Below the pieces are notes generated by a model. That model was given only the letters and a program-made list of their open reading frames with translations, was not told the origin of the DNA and ran no database searches. From Acetispira formosa (nom. nud.) (GTDB lineage Bacteria; Desulfobacterota; Desulfarculia; Adiutricales; Adiutricaceae): DNA of 64,000 nt. Where the stretch lies: positions 4,054,001 through 4,118,000 of the forward strand of contig CP026657.1 of assembly GCA_023525915.1 (NCBI GenBank). Reading direction: 5' to 3'. Position numbers and translations under genes: made by a program. This document shows, piece by piece, positions 23,993 through 32,218 of the stretch (the first letter of the stretch is position 1; each line of letters begins with the position of its first letter).

Positions 23993-24469
23993 ATGATTGA
24001 GACGCAGTTTGATATTTCCACCATTCTTTCCATAATGCCCCACCGCTATCCCTTTTTGCTGGTGGACCGCATTACCGGGCTCGACCCTTGGAAATCAATA
24101 GCCGCCTATAAAAACGTGACTTTTAATGAACCTCACTTCCAGGGGCATTTTCCAGGGCAACCCGTCATGCCGGGCGTACTCATAGTTGAAGCCATGGGCC
24201 AGACGGCGGCCATGTTCATCGCCCTCTCATTAAAACACGCGCCTGACGCGGTGCCCGACGGGGTGTCGCTCCCGGAACTGGAAGGGCGGGTGGCTTTTTT
24301 CGCCGGTTTTGACAAAGTGAAGTTCCGTCGCCAAGTGATTCCGGGCGACAGGCTGGATATGGAAGTGAAGCTTCTGCGCCTGGGCAGCCGCATCTGGAAA
24401 GTGGCGGCCACCGCCACTGTCGATGGCCAGAAAACAGCCGAAGCCGAAATGACGGCGGCTCTTTCCTGA
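23993..24469 (+). CDS. fabZ: 3-hydroxyacyl-ACP dehydratase FabZ
   Basis: A 158-residue hot-dog-fold enzyme that dehydrates 3-hydroxyacyl-ACP in fatty acid elongation and competes with LpxA/LpxD for that pool. PHRYPFLLVDR opens the domain; the catalytic residues are H52 in HFPGQPVMPG and E66 in VEAMGQ. AGGGA precedes the ATG. Its position between lpxD and lpxA is the classical Gram-negative order. Repeat E occupies the gap upstream. Confidence 0.95.
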   Translation: MIETQFDISTILSIMPHRYPFLLVDRITGLDPWKSIAAYKNVTFNEPHFQGHFPGQPVMPGVLIVEAMGQTAAMFIALSLKHAPDAVPDGVSLPELEGRVAFFAGFDKVKFRRQVIPGDRLDMEVKLLRLGSRIWKVAATATVDGQKTAEAEMTAALS

Positions 24470-24599
24470 TCCGACTGGTCTCGTTTCTGGTTTTTAACCG
24501 CCTCGTCGTGGACTTGTCCTGAATGGACGATTAATAAGCGTGTGTCAATCTACCGTAACCAATATGCTTGTTTTATAAGAAATCCAAAGAAAGCTCAAC

Positions 24600-25382
24600 A
24601 TGCCAATTCATCCTACCGCCATAATTGATCCCAGCTCGGAAATCGATTCCACCGCTTCCGTCGGCCCCTATGCGGTTGTCGGCCCGCGCGTGGTTATCGG
24701 GCCCGATGTTCAGATCATGGCCCATGTATATATAGATAAAGACACCACTATCGGGCGCGGGACCAAGGTGTTCCCCTTCGTTTCACTGGGGGCCGATCCC
24801 CAGGATTTGAAATATCAGGGTGAACGGACCCGGCTGGTCATAGGCGAGAGGGTCACCATCCGCGAATCCACCACTATCCATCGCGGTACCGAAGGAGGCG
24901 GCGGCATTACCGAAATCGGCGACGGCTGCCTGATCATGGCCACTGTCCATGTGGCCCATGACTGCCGCATCGGGGCGGGGGTGATTCTTTCCAGCTATGT
25001 GGTGTTGGCCGGGCATGTGATTGTGGGCGAAAATGCCATTATCGGCGGCCAGACCGCCATTCACCAGTTTACCCGCATTGGTAAATACGCATTTGTCGGC
25101 GGCGGTTCCGGGGTGGTCAAGGATTGGCCGCCCTATATGAACGGCGCGTCCAAAGGTTCACGCGATGTGGTGCTGGGCGGACCCAATAAGGTGGGGTTGA
25201 AGCGACGCAACATGCCTGATGAGACTCTGGAGGCCCTGTGGGGCGCTTTCAAAATCGTCTGCAAGAACCGCCGCCCCCTGAACGAAGTGCTGGAAGAAGC
25301 GGAGAACAAGTTTGGGGCTACACCTGAAGTGGCCGACTTCATTAAGTTTTATCGCGACTCTGAGCGCGGTACCTATCGGTGA
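24600..25382 (+). CDS. lpxA: UDP-N-acetylglucosamine acyltransferase
   Basis: A 260-residue enzyme that starts lipid A synthesis by moving a 3-hydroxyacyl chain from ACP to UDP-GlcNAc. The first 190 residues form a hexapeptide-repeat beta-helix (IHPTAIIDPSSEID, VGPYAVVGP); the catalytic His is H120 in VHVAHDCRIG. GGGSGVVKDWPPYMNGAS and the C-terminal helical domain (LEALWGAFKIVC...) are typical. The ribosome binding site is weak (AAAGAAAG). The stop overlaps the region of the lpxI start, indicating translational coupling. Confidence 0.95.
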   Translation: MPIHPTAIIDPSSEIDSTASVGPYAVVGPRVVIGPDVQIMAHVYIDKDTTIGRGTKVFPFVSLGADPQDLKYQGERTRLVIGERVTIRESTTIHRGTEGGGGITEIGDGCLIMATVHVAHDCRIGAGVILSSYVVLAGHVIVGENAIIGGQTAIHQFTRIGKYAFVGGGSGVVKDWPPYMNGASKGSRDVVLGGPNKVGLKRRNMPDETLEALWGAFKIVCKNRRPLNEVLEEAENKFGATPEVADFIKFYRDSERGTYR

Positions 25383-25393
25383 GGTCAACGGAT

Positions 25394-26212
25394 ATGGCGG
25401 CTCCCATTGGTCTGATTGCCGGAAATCGTGAACTGCCCCTGATGGTGGTACGCAAGGCCAAGGAACTTGGCCGGTCGGTGATTGTAGTTGGTATAGAAGG
25501 TGAGGCTGAGCCGGAGCTGGAGCAGTTGGCGGACGGGTTCGCCTGGATCAGGCTGGGCCAGCTCCAGGCCACGATAGATTTTTTCCGGGCCGGCGGTGTG
25601 CGCGATTTGATCATGATCGGGGGCATCAGCCGCGATAACATCATTTTCAATTATGAGCCTGATGATATGGCTTTGGAAGTGATGGAGTCCATAGATGATT
25701 TTCACACGGATAAAATTCTGCGAGCTGTCACCGCCCGTCTGGAGCGGGAAGGAATGGCTTTCGGGGCGGTGACTGACCTCCTGCCCGAACTTCTGACCGC
25801 TCCGGGGGTACTGACCAAAAAAGTGCCCGATGAGGAACTTACCGCCGATCTCAAAGTGGCTTGGCGAATCGCCAAGGAACTGGGTCGGCTGGACGTCGGT
25901 CAGTGCGCCGTGGTCAGTGACCGCATTACCCTGGCCGTGGAAGCGGCCGAGGGCACGGATGAAACCGTGCGGCGCGGGGCGGCTTTGGCCAACAAGCCCG
26001 TGGCCGTGGCCAAGGTGGTCAAGCCCATGCAGGATCTGCGGCTGGACCCGCCGGTTATCGGGCCGGACACCATCAGGGTCATGGCTGAGGTCAAAGTTGG
26101 CGCTCTGGCGGTGGATGCTTCCAGCGTTCTGATCGTCAACCGTGAAGAGACTGTCCGGCTGGCTGACGAAGCCGGTCTGGCTCTGGTGGTCTGGGATGAA
26201 AATTGCTTCTAA
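25394..26212 (+). CDS. lpxI: UDP-2,3-diacylglucosamine pyrophosphatase LpxI
   Basis: A 272-residue LpxI (DUF1009) enzyme that hydrolyses UDP-2,3-diacylglucosamine to lipid X and UMP, replacing LpxH of enterobacteria. It shows the N-terminal IGLIAGNRELPLMVV fold, GGISRDNI, and the C-terminal catalytic part with GQCAVVSDRITLAVEAAEGTD. The ATG at 25394 follows GAGGT by about 9 bases; a GTG at 25379 overlapping the lpxA stop is an alternative that adds five residues. LpxI is common in alpha- and deltaproteobacteria. Confidence 0.93.
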   Translation: MAAPIGLIAGNRELPLMVVRKAKELGRSVIVVGIEGEAEPELEQLADGFAWIRLGQLQATIDFFRAGGVRDLIMIGGISRDNIIFNYEPDDMALEVMESIDDFHTDKILRAVTARLEREGMAFGAVTDLLPELLTAPGVLTKKVPDEELTADLKVAWRIAKELGRLDVGQCAVVSDRITLAVEAAEGTDETVRRGAALANKPVAVAKVVKPMQDLRLDPPVIGPDTIRVMAEVKVGALAVDASSVLIVNREETVRLADEAGLALVVWDENCF

Positions 26213-26321
26213 ATAATAGAGGCGGCAAAGTTTAGGGATAGTTCCCGGCCGACCTTTTACACGTCGCTGAAGTTACGGCGGCGCATTGCCCCGCTTGGGG
26301 CCTGGAGTGTTATTTAACTTT

Positions 26322-27542
26322 ATGCAGCCTGACGCTGATCATAGTCATCATAAATCTTCGGAGGCGGAACGCCCGTTGAAGATCATGATTTCGGCCGGGG
26401 AAAGTTCCGGTGAAATACATGGGGCGGCCCTGATGGAAGAGGCGGCCGCCAGAGGCCTGAACTGGAAATTCGTCGGGCTTGGCGGCGACCGCATGGCTGC
26501 GGCCGGGGCTCGTCTTCTGGCCCATATCAATGACACAGCTGTGATGGGCCTGACCGAGGTGGTCGGGCATCTGAAGAAAATCCTCTCCATACGGAGCGCT
26601 ATGAAGCGCGGCTTGGAACTGGAACGGCCGGCCGCTCTCATTTTGATTGATTTCCCTGATTTCAATTTTGGCCTGGCCCGCCATGCCCATGAACTGGGTA
26701 TACCGGTCATCTATTACATCTGTCCCCAAGTCTGGGCTTGGCGCTCGGGCCGTCTTAAATTTCTGGCTCGCTATATTGATCGCCGGGCCGTCCTTTTTCC
26801 CTTTGAAAAGAAGTTTTATGAAGAACGCGGCGTCAGCGCCGACTGGGTGGGCCACCCTATTCTGGATGAATTGCCGCCCATGCCTCTTCCGGCGGAAATC
26901 AAAACATCACTGGGTTTTGAAGCGGCCCGGCCGCTTCTGACCCTGATGCCCGGCAGCCGCAAAAAAGTGGTGGAGCGGTTAACTCCGGTCATTCTGGGGG
27001 CGGCGGAGATTCTTCTGGCCGAAAGGCCGGATTTGCAGCTGGCCATGCCGAAGGCTGATTCCATCGCCCATGATTATCTGAATTCTTTTTTACAGGCCGC
27101 TTCACCGGCCTTGCGCGAACGGGTGGTGATTACGCCTGGCCGCTCCAGGGAGCTTCTGGCCGCTTCCGAGGCGGCCCTGGTGGTTTCCGGCACTTCCAGC
27201 GTTGAGGCTGTCTTCCTGGGGACGCCCATGGCTGTCACCTATAAGGTAAGTGACCTTTCCTGGCTCCTGGGCCGTCTGTTGGTCTCCGTGCCTTATGTTT
27301 CCATTGCCAATCTGGTGGCCGGGCGTGAGGTTATACCTGAATTCCTTCAGGACAGGGCCACGCCTGAGAACCTGGCCGGAGCGGTGCGGCCTCTTTTGAG
27401 CGGCGGCCCCGAAAGGGATAAAATGACTGCCGATCTGGCTTCGGTCCGCGCCCAGCTTGGTGAGCCGGGCGCCTCCGGCCGTGTGCTGGACATTGTTTCA
27501 GAGGAGATATCCAAAGCTGAAGGAGGCCGGAACGCCCTATGA
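26322..27542 (+). CDS. lpxB: Lipid-A-disaccharide synthase
   Basis: A 406-residue inner-membrane-associated GT19 glycosyltransferase that joins lipid X and UDP-2,3-diacylglucosamine. Visible motifs are the N-terminal Rossmann start MISAGESSGEIHGAALM, IDFPDFNFGLA, YYICPQVWAW, VGHPILDE, LMPGSRKKVV and the nucleotide-binding VVSGTSSVEAVFLGTPMAVTYK. The ATG at 26322 is chosen; TTG at 26286 or the ATG opening MISAGESS at 26385 are alternatives. The stop overlaps the next gene start (ATGA at 27539). Confidence 0.93.
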   Translation: MQPDADHSHHKSSEAERPLKIMISAGESSGEIHGAALMEEAAARGLNWKFVGLGGDRMAAAGARLLAHINDTAVMGLTEVVGHLKKILSIRSAMKRGLELERPAALILIDFPDFNFGLARHAHELGIPVIYYICPQVWAWRSGRLKFLARYIDRRAVLFPFEKKFYEERGVSADWVGHPILDELPPMPLPAEIKTSLGFEAARPLLTLMPGSRKKVVERLTPVILGAAEILLAERPDLQLAMPKADSIAHDYLNSFLQAASPALRERVVITPGRSRELLAASEAALVVSGTSSVEAVFLGTPMAVTYKVSDLSWLLGRLLVSVPYVSIANLVAGREVIPEFLQDRATPENLAGAVRPLLSGGPERDKMTADLASVRAQLGEPGASGRVLDIVSEEISKAEGGRNAL

Positions 27543-29551
27543 TAGTGGAGTTTCTTGAGGGGCGGGATTTCATGACCGCCTGGGTGATGGAGCCGTCGCC
27601 GCGACGATTGGCCGTTCTGGGCCAGAACGGGCGCGATATGACCATTTCCCAGAACCGGGTGCTGAATTCGGCCGAATTGCCCGATCCCGGCAATAAATCC
27701 GGGCGGCTGGAACTTCTGCGGGCTACTGACAGTGTCCGGCGCTCACTGGCAGAGGCGGTGGAACTTGACGAGATGTGGGAAATATTGGAAGGGGAGGGCG
27801 ATCAGTTTGCCTTTGGTGCCCTGGCCTCCCTATATTTCGGGCGCTCTGTTTCAGCCGACGACGTGTCGGCCATCACCCGGGCCGTATTCAACGACGGATT
27901 GAAATTTCGCTTCACCCCCGAAGGCGCGGTGCGCAATTCGACCGATGAGGTAACGAAAATACTGGAAGAGCGCCGCCGGGCTGAGGAGTCTGAACGCGCC
28001 CTGAAAGCCCTGGCCGAATGGGTGGCCCTGGCGGTGCGCGGCGAAGTGGCCCCGGAGCCGCCAGAAGCGGACAGCGCCCGCCAGGCTCTTCTGGATCTGG
28101 CCCTCTCGGGCGAGAAAGCGCCCAGGCGCGGCGAAGCTAATCGGATTCTGGAGCGGGCCGGTCTCCCGGCCGATGAGAAGGGGGCCGTTGAGGCCCTGAC
28201 GGGCTTAGGTGAATTCACCCGGCATGAGAATTTGGAACTGCGGCGCCTGGATATCCCCCTTTCTTTCGAACCAGAGGTCATGGAGGAAGTGGCCGGGCTC
28301 TCGTCTTCAGTGGCGGCCAAAAAGGCCGGGCGGCTGGATCTGACGGGCCTGTACACCATGACCATTGATTCCAACGGGGCCAGGGATCTTGATGATGCTA
28401 TTTCCATCAAATCACTGGCAGGCGGCCGCTGGCAGGTGGGTGTTCATATAACGGATGTGGCCGCCTTTATCACGCCCGATTCCCCCCTGGATCTTGAAGC
28501 CAGAAGCCGGGGGTGCTCCATTTATCTCCCGGAAGGGAAATATCCCATGCTGCCGGCCGAGCTTTCCGAAGGGCTTCTCAGCCTGACTCCCGGAGACGTT
28601 AAGCCGGCTTTCTCGTTTCTGGCCACGGTTGAAAAAGACGGATCGGTCAGTGAATATTCCACCGCCTCCAGCCTTATAAGGGTGGACCGGCAGCTCTCCT
28701 TTTCCGAAGCTGATCAGACCATGGATGATGATTCCGATCTGGTAGATCTGTGGGACATGGCTCAGGCCCTCATCGCCTGGCGCGAAGCCAAGGGCGGCGT
28801 CAACCTCAACATTCCCAAGCTGAACGTCTATTTCCAGCCCGACGGCGCCCTCAGCGTGGGTCTGACCCAGTGGGACACCCCGGCCAAGACCATAGTCAGT
28901 GAGCTGATGATCCTGGCCAACTATCTGGCGGCCGATCTTCTGCATAAGAACGGCTATCCCTGTCCCTACCGCTTTCAGGAAAAGCCGCGCCAGCCCGACC
29001 CGTCAGAAGCGGCTCTCAAGGCCGGAAACAAGGACCCGGACCTGGAATTGGCCCTGAACCTGGCCGCCCGGCGGCGCACCGGCCGTTCGGGCCTGAGTTT
29101 CGTCCCGGCCACCCATTACGGCCTGGGTCTGCCGGTCTATACCGCTTTCACCGCCCCTATGCGGCGTTACGTCGATCTCCTGGTGGCTCGCCAGCTTCGT
29201 TCATTGAGCGACGGCGGCCCCCCGGCTATGAACGAGCAGGAATTTCTGCGCCTGGCCCTGCCGGCCCATGATCTTCAGCAGCGCATCCAGAAGATGCAGA
29301 ACAACCGGCAGCGCTATTGGCTGATGACCTATCTGGCCGGCAGTGTCGGGCGTGAATATTCGGCCCTGGTGTTCGAACAGCGTGACCGCCGCCTTCGGGT
29401 CTGCGTCACCGATTACATGCTGGAAACAGAAATGTTTCTGCCGCGTGAGAGCGGCGGTCCGACCCCGCAGATGTTCGGCAAGCGTTTGAAATTGAAACTG
29501 GCCGCCGTGGAACCCGGCGAGATTATGCCCCGTTTTGTGATAGTATCGTGA
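27539..29551 (+). CDS. RNase II/RNB-domain exoribonuclease-like protein
   Basis: A 670-residue protein of the RNase II family, which degrades RNA 3' to 5'. The RNB domain spans about residues 265-580, with the metal-binding aspartate cluster TIDSNGARDLDDAIS and the late TAPMRRYVDLLVARQL motif. The first 250 residues form a divergent N-terminal region with a helical, charged segment (ILEERRRAEESERAL) rather than clear cold-shock domains. A clear S1 domain is not seen at the C-terminus. The start overlaps the lpxB stop by 4 bases, so it is probably translated with the lpx operon. Whether it is a full RNase or a specialised RNB protein is open. Confidence 0.85.
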   Translation: MIVEFLEGRDFMTAWVMEPSPRRLAVLGQNGRDMTISQNRVLNSAELPDPGNKSGRLELLRATDSVRRSLAEAVELDEMWEILEGEGDQFAFGALASLYFGRSVSADDVSAITRAVFNDGLKFRFTPEGAVRNSTDEVTKILEERRRAEESERALKALAEWVALAVRGEVAPEPPEADSARQALLDLALSGEKAPRRGEANRILERAGLPADEKGAVEALTGLGEFTRHENLELRRLDIPLSFEPEVMEEVAGLSSSVAAKKAGRLDLTGLYTMTIDSNGARDLDDAISIKSLAGGRWQVGVHITDVAAFITPDSPLDLEARSRGCSIYLPEGKYPMLPAELSEGLLSLTPGDVKPAFSFLATVEKDGSVSEYSTASSLIRVDRQLSFSEADQTMDDDSDLVDLWDMAQALIAWREAKGGVNLNIPKLNVYFQPDGALSVGLTQWDTPAKTIVSELMILANYLAADLLHKNGYPCPYRFQEKPRQPDPSEAALKAGNKDPDLELALNLAARRRTGRSGLSFVPATHYGLGLPVYTAFTAPMRRYVDLLVARQLRSLSDGGPPAMNEQEFLRLALPAHDLQQRIQKMQNNRQRYWLMTYLAGSVGREYSALVFEQRDRRLRVCVTDYMLETEMFLPRESGGPTPQMFGKRLKLKLAAVEPGEIMPRFVIVS

Positions 29552-30090
29552 GTACCTTAAAACCATTACCCTTGGTAAAACCGTTCGCCGCCATTTTTTC
29601 CTGGGACCGGGCCCTGATCGTTCAGGCCCTGGTCGGCCTCAGTGATCTTCTGGGCGGCGAGCCCGACATTCTCAGCCCTGAATTCCCGGTCATTGAAACC
29701 AAATATTACGAGCGGGAAATGGGCGGAGGCCTGTTTAAAACCTATGCTTCCTGGCCGGACCTGATAACTCCTGATCGGCTGGTGGCCATAAAGCTGGCCT
29801 CTATGAAGCTGGAGACGCGCCATTCCAATGAGGACAGACGCATGGTCAACATCGACCCCGGCTACGTTTTCAGCGGCGGCCTGGTTCTGTCCACCGGCAA
29901 ATTCCGGGGGCACCGTCTCCATCTAGGCCATGGCATCTGGGGCGAACTGACCCTCCACTTTCACCAGGGTGAATTCCAGGCCTTTCCCTGGACCTATCAG
30001 GATTACAAAACGCCTGAAATACAAACCTGGCTGATAAAGATGCGCAAGGCCTGCATGGTCCGCCTGCGGGAAACCGGCGGGGAAGGTTAG
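29548..30090 (+). CDS. DUF4416 family protein
   Basis: A 180-residue protein of DUF4416, a family largely found in deltaproteobacteria and related phyla, with no established function. Characteristic segments are PVIETKYYEREMG, NIDPGYV and FPWTYQDYKTPE. The GTG start overlaps the stop of the RNB gene (GTGA), so the two are coupled. There are no membrane segments. A 32 bp palindrome (A3) begins 39 bases after the stop. Confidence 0.8.
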   Translation: MSTLKPLPLVKPFAAIFSWDRALIVQALVGLSDLLGGEPDILSPEFPVIETKYYEREMGGGLFKTYASWPDLITPDRLVAIKLASMKLETRHSNEDRRMVNIDPGYVFSGGLVLSTGKFRGHRLHLGHGIWGELTLHFHQGEFQAFPWTYQDYKTPEIQTWLIKMRKACMVRLRETGGEG

Positions 30091-30103
30091 CGCATATCAA
30101 GAT

Positions 30104-30232
30104 TGAGTTTTCGGAAAAGCGGTTGGCCGCCGCCGGGAGAAATGTTTTTGCCCGGTGAGGTTCCGGGGGTCTTTAGTCACCTCACCGGGCAAAAACATTT
30201 CTCCCGGCGGCTCCCTGGTCGGCTTTCTTAAG
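30104..30232. repeat. Palindrome A3 (32 bp perfect stem)
   Basis: The core 30129-30160 pairs perfectly with 30180-30211 around a 19-base loop with GGGGTCTTTAGTCA. The flanks GATTGAGTTTTCGGAAAAGCG and CTGGTCGGCTTTCTTAAGG match A1 and A4. The inner arm is GGTGAGG where A1 has GGCTCCGGT; the opposite arm changes with it. It begins 14 bases after the DUF4416 stop. Confidence 0.75.
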
Positions 30233-30261
30233 GCTGTGTGCCTGGCCAAGAGGGCGCAGGG

Positions 30262-30497
30262 GCTTGTTTATGTATGACCCACGCCGCTACCGAAAGCGGG
30301 GGCTTGTTTATGTATGACTCAAGCCGTTGCTAAAGCGGGGGCTTGATATGTATGACCCACGTCGCTATCGAAAGCGTGGGCTTGTTTATGTATGACTCAC
30401 GCCGTTGCTAAAGCGGGTGCTTGTTATGTATGACCCACGCCGCTACCGAAAAGCGGGTGCTTGTTATGTATGACCCACACCGCTACCGAAAGCGGAG
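30262..30497 (+). repeat. Six tandem 39-40 bp repeats
   Basis: Units begin near 30262, 30302, 30341, 30380, 30419 and 30459. Each reads about GCTTGTTTATGTATGAC, then CCACGCCGCTACCGAAAGCGG, with two alternating versions (CCGCTACCGAAAGCG and CCGTTGCTAAAGCG). They are direct repeats without spacers, so not CRISPR. The array lies between palindrome A3 and the D repeat upstream of yicC. Confidence 0.8.
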
Positions 30498-30499
30498 GG

Positions 30500-30600
30500 T
30501 CGAGTCTTCGAGACGGAGCGCCAGCGACTGGTATTGAAGCCGAAGAAGCAACACGCGAAGCAAAAACCACGTTTTTTGCGTAGCACCGAGACGCATGTTA
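30500..30600 (+). repeat. Repeat D upstream of yicC
   Basis: It contains GTCGAGTCTTCGAGACGGAG, GCCAGCGACTGGTATTG and the inverted pair GCGAAGCAAAAACCACG / TTTTTTGCGTAGC that defines the D core. It ends 19 bases before the yicC ATG and so would form part of its leader. Confidence 0.65.
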
Positions 30601-30618
30601 AAGGGAGAACATTTTAAT

Positions 30619-31494
30619 ATGATAAGAAGTATGACGGGCTTTGGCTCGGCTTCGGGCGAATTTGCCGGACGTACCCTGACTGTGGAGATTAAGAGCGTCA
30701 ATAACCGCTTCCGCGAAGTGGTCACCAGAATGCCCAAAATTTGCGCGCCTCTGGAGGACTCTATCAAGAAGCTGGTGGCCTCACGCCTGGAGCGCGGCCG
30801 GGTCGACCTGTGGCTCCAGCTTGATGACCGGGAGGCCAAGCGGCGAGGCCTGACCATCGATCTGGAATACGCTTATGAGGTCAAGGGCCTCCTGACCCAG
30901 TTAAAGGATCATCTGGATCTGAATGATTCCATCACCCTTGATCACATCCTGGCCCACGGCGTCATCGGCCAGAGTGACGACAGCCCGGCTCTGGAGGAAC
31001 TTTGGACCGCGGTCAGTCCCCTGGTGGAAGAGGCCCTGACCGCCCTGGTCACCATGCGGGAGGCCGAAGGGGCCAATCTGATTCATGATCTGGAAAAGCG
31101 TCTGGCCCGTCTTCTGGCCGCCAACCGCAAAGTGGAGGAACTGGCCTCCAGCGCGCCGGACATGTTGCTGGAAAAGCTCAAGAATCGACTTTCTGAACTG
31201 GGGGCCGGGGTCAAGGTGGATCAGACCCGTCTGGCCCAGGAGGCCGCCCTTCTGGCCGATCGGGCCGACATCACTGAAGAAGTGGTGCGGTTGAACAGCC
31301 ATATTGCCCGCTTTCAGAGCATACTCTCCGATAATGAGGCCGCCGGCCGCCGCCTGGACTTTCTGCTTCAGGAAATGGGCCGCGAGGTCAACACCATGGG
31401 TTCCAAAGCCCAGGATCTGGAAGTGACCGGTCTGGTGCTGGATATGAAAGCCGAATTGGAAAAACTTCGCGAGCAGGTGCAGAACATCGAGTAA
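30619..31494 (+). CDS. yicC: YicC family endoribonuclease
   Basis: A 291-residue YicC-family protein. The N-terminal domain opens MIRSMTGFGSASGEF and contains VEIKSVNNRFREVVTRMP; the C-terminal DUF1732 domain ends with RRLDFLLQEMGREVNTMGSKAQD and a helical tail. YicC proteins are endoribonucleases acting on small RNAs. The start at 30619 (GGGAGA upstream) gives the canonical N-terminus; an earlier frame start at 30595 lies inside repeat D. The yicC-remA-gmk order is common in anaerobic bacteria. Confidence 0.92.
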   Translation: MIRSMTGFGSASGEFAGRTLTVEIKSVNNRFREVVTRMPKICAPLEDSIKKLVASRLERGRVDLWLQLDDREAKRRGLTIDLEYAYEVKGLLTQLKDHLDLNDSITLDHILAHGVIGQSDDSPALEELWTAVSPLVEEALTALVTMREAEGANLIHDLEKRLARLLAANRKVEELASSAPDMLLEKLKNRLSELGAGVKVDQTRLAQEAALLADRADITEEVVRLNSHIARFQSILSDNEAAGRRLDFLLQEMGREVNTMGSKAQDLEVTGLVLDMKAELEKLREQVQNIE

Positions 31495-31501
31495 GCCGCG
31501 A

Positions 31502-31527
31502 AACCGCCGCTTTCGGCGGCTGTTTTA
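31502..31527 (+). terminator. Terminator after yicC
   Basis: CCGCCG (31504-31509) pairs with CGGCGG (31514-31519) around a 4-base loop, followed by CTGTTTT. The stem is short but GC-only. Confidence 0.6.
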
Positions 31528-31540
31528 ATTGCGGAAGCCG

Positions 31541-31617
31541 AATGCGATGAGGCGAAGCGTCAGCGACTGATTATAGCCGAAGCGGTCACTCGCCGGGCAA
31601 AAGTCACACTTCTGCCA
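31541..31617 (+). repeat. Degenerate D-type repeat
   Basis: GAGGCGAAGCGTCAGCGACTG and GGGCAAAAGTCACACTTCTGCC match the D core loosely. It lies directly before repeat G copy 2. Confidence 0.4.
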
Positions 31618-31627
31618 GGCTGCGGCA

Positions 31628-31797
31628 GCAGTTCTCAAAGTAGATGGCAATTTTAAATAGCAGGTCGCCCCGCAAGGGGAGACGGAGCGCCAGCGACTGG
31701 TTTTTACGGTAAAATAGCAACTCGCGGAACAAAAACCACGCTTTTTGTGTAGCTGCACGCCGCAAGTTCAAGGGAAAAAGTTTACTTTGAGAATTGC
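31628..31797 (+). repeat. Repeat G, copy 2 (MITE-like)
   Basis: A 170 bp element with ends GCAGTTCTCAAAGTA (31628-31642) and TACTTTGAGAATTGC (31783-31797), one mismatch apart from perfect. The interior carries a D core (GAGACGGAGCGCCAGCGACT; hairpin AACAAAAACCACGCTTTTTGTG). It is the reverse complement of copy 1 at 15246-15414, with nearly the same length. It ends 27 bases before the remA ATG. Confidence 0.65.
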
Positions 31798-31824
31798 TGC
31801 GGCTGCGGGCTGAAAGTTGGAAAT

Positions 31825-32115
31825 ATGCTAAAATTAATGAACGCCGGGTTCGGCAACATGGTGGCGGTAGATAAGGTGGTGGCTGTGGTCTCACCTAATT
31901 CGGCCCCGGCCAAACGGCTGAAAGATGACGCCCGTGACGGCGGGAGGCTGGTGGACATCACCCAGGGCCGCCGCACGCGCTCAATCATCATTACCACGGC
32001 TAATCAGGTTATTCTGAGTGCCGTACAGGTTGAGACCCTGGCCTCCCGCTATCAACAGGAAGCCTCACGCGCCGTCCATGATTCACTGGAAAGACAGGCC
32101 GGCGGTAATTCCTGA
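31825..32115 (+). CDS. remA: RemA/DUF370 family protein
   Basis: A 96-residue protein matching Rem[36 protein letters not shown]-like segment [15 protein letters not shown] and [14 protein letters not shown]. In Bacillus, RemA is a ring-forming DNA-binding activator of matrix genes; in other phyla it sits between yicC and gmk, as here, with unknown function. It ends 103 bases before gmk. Repeat G occupies its upstream region and could carry or disturb its promoter. Confidence 0.85.
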   Translation: MLKLMNAGFGNMVAVDKVVAVVSPNSAPAKRLKDDARDGGRLVDITQGRRTRSIIITTANQVILSAVQVETLASRYQQEASRAVHDSLERQAGGNS

Positions 32116-32116
32116 G

Positions 32117-32180
32117 TTTTTACCGGAGGACAGTCAACTTGCCCTGGACTGGCGTTGGACATTGCGTGTAAGTATATAGC
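32117..32180 (+). repeat. Repeat H, copy 2
   Basis: It starts one base after the remA stop and aligns with 2101-2164: TTTTACCGGAG, ACTTGCC, GGCG and ATTGCGT blocks in the same order. Only two copies were noticed. Confidence 0.45.
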
Positions 32181-32218
32181 AAATGATGATTATGCATGTT
32201 TAAAATGGATATTTTATT

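Noticed and set aside
30262-30497. CRISPR array
   Set aside because: Units are directly joined with no unique spacers, and no cas genes are present.
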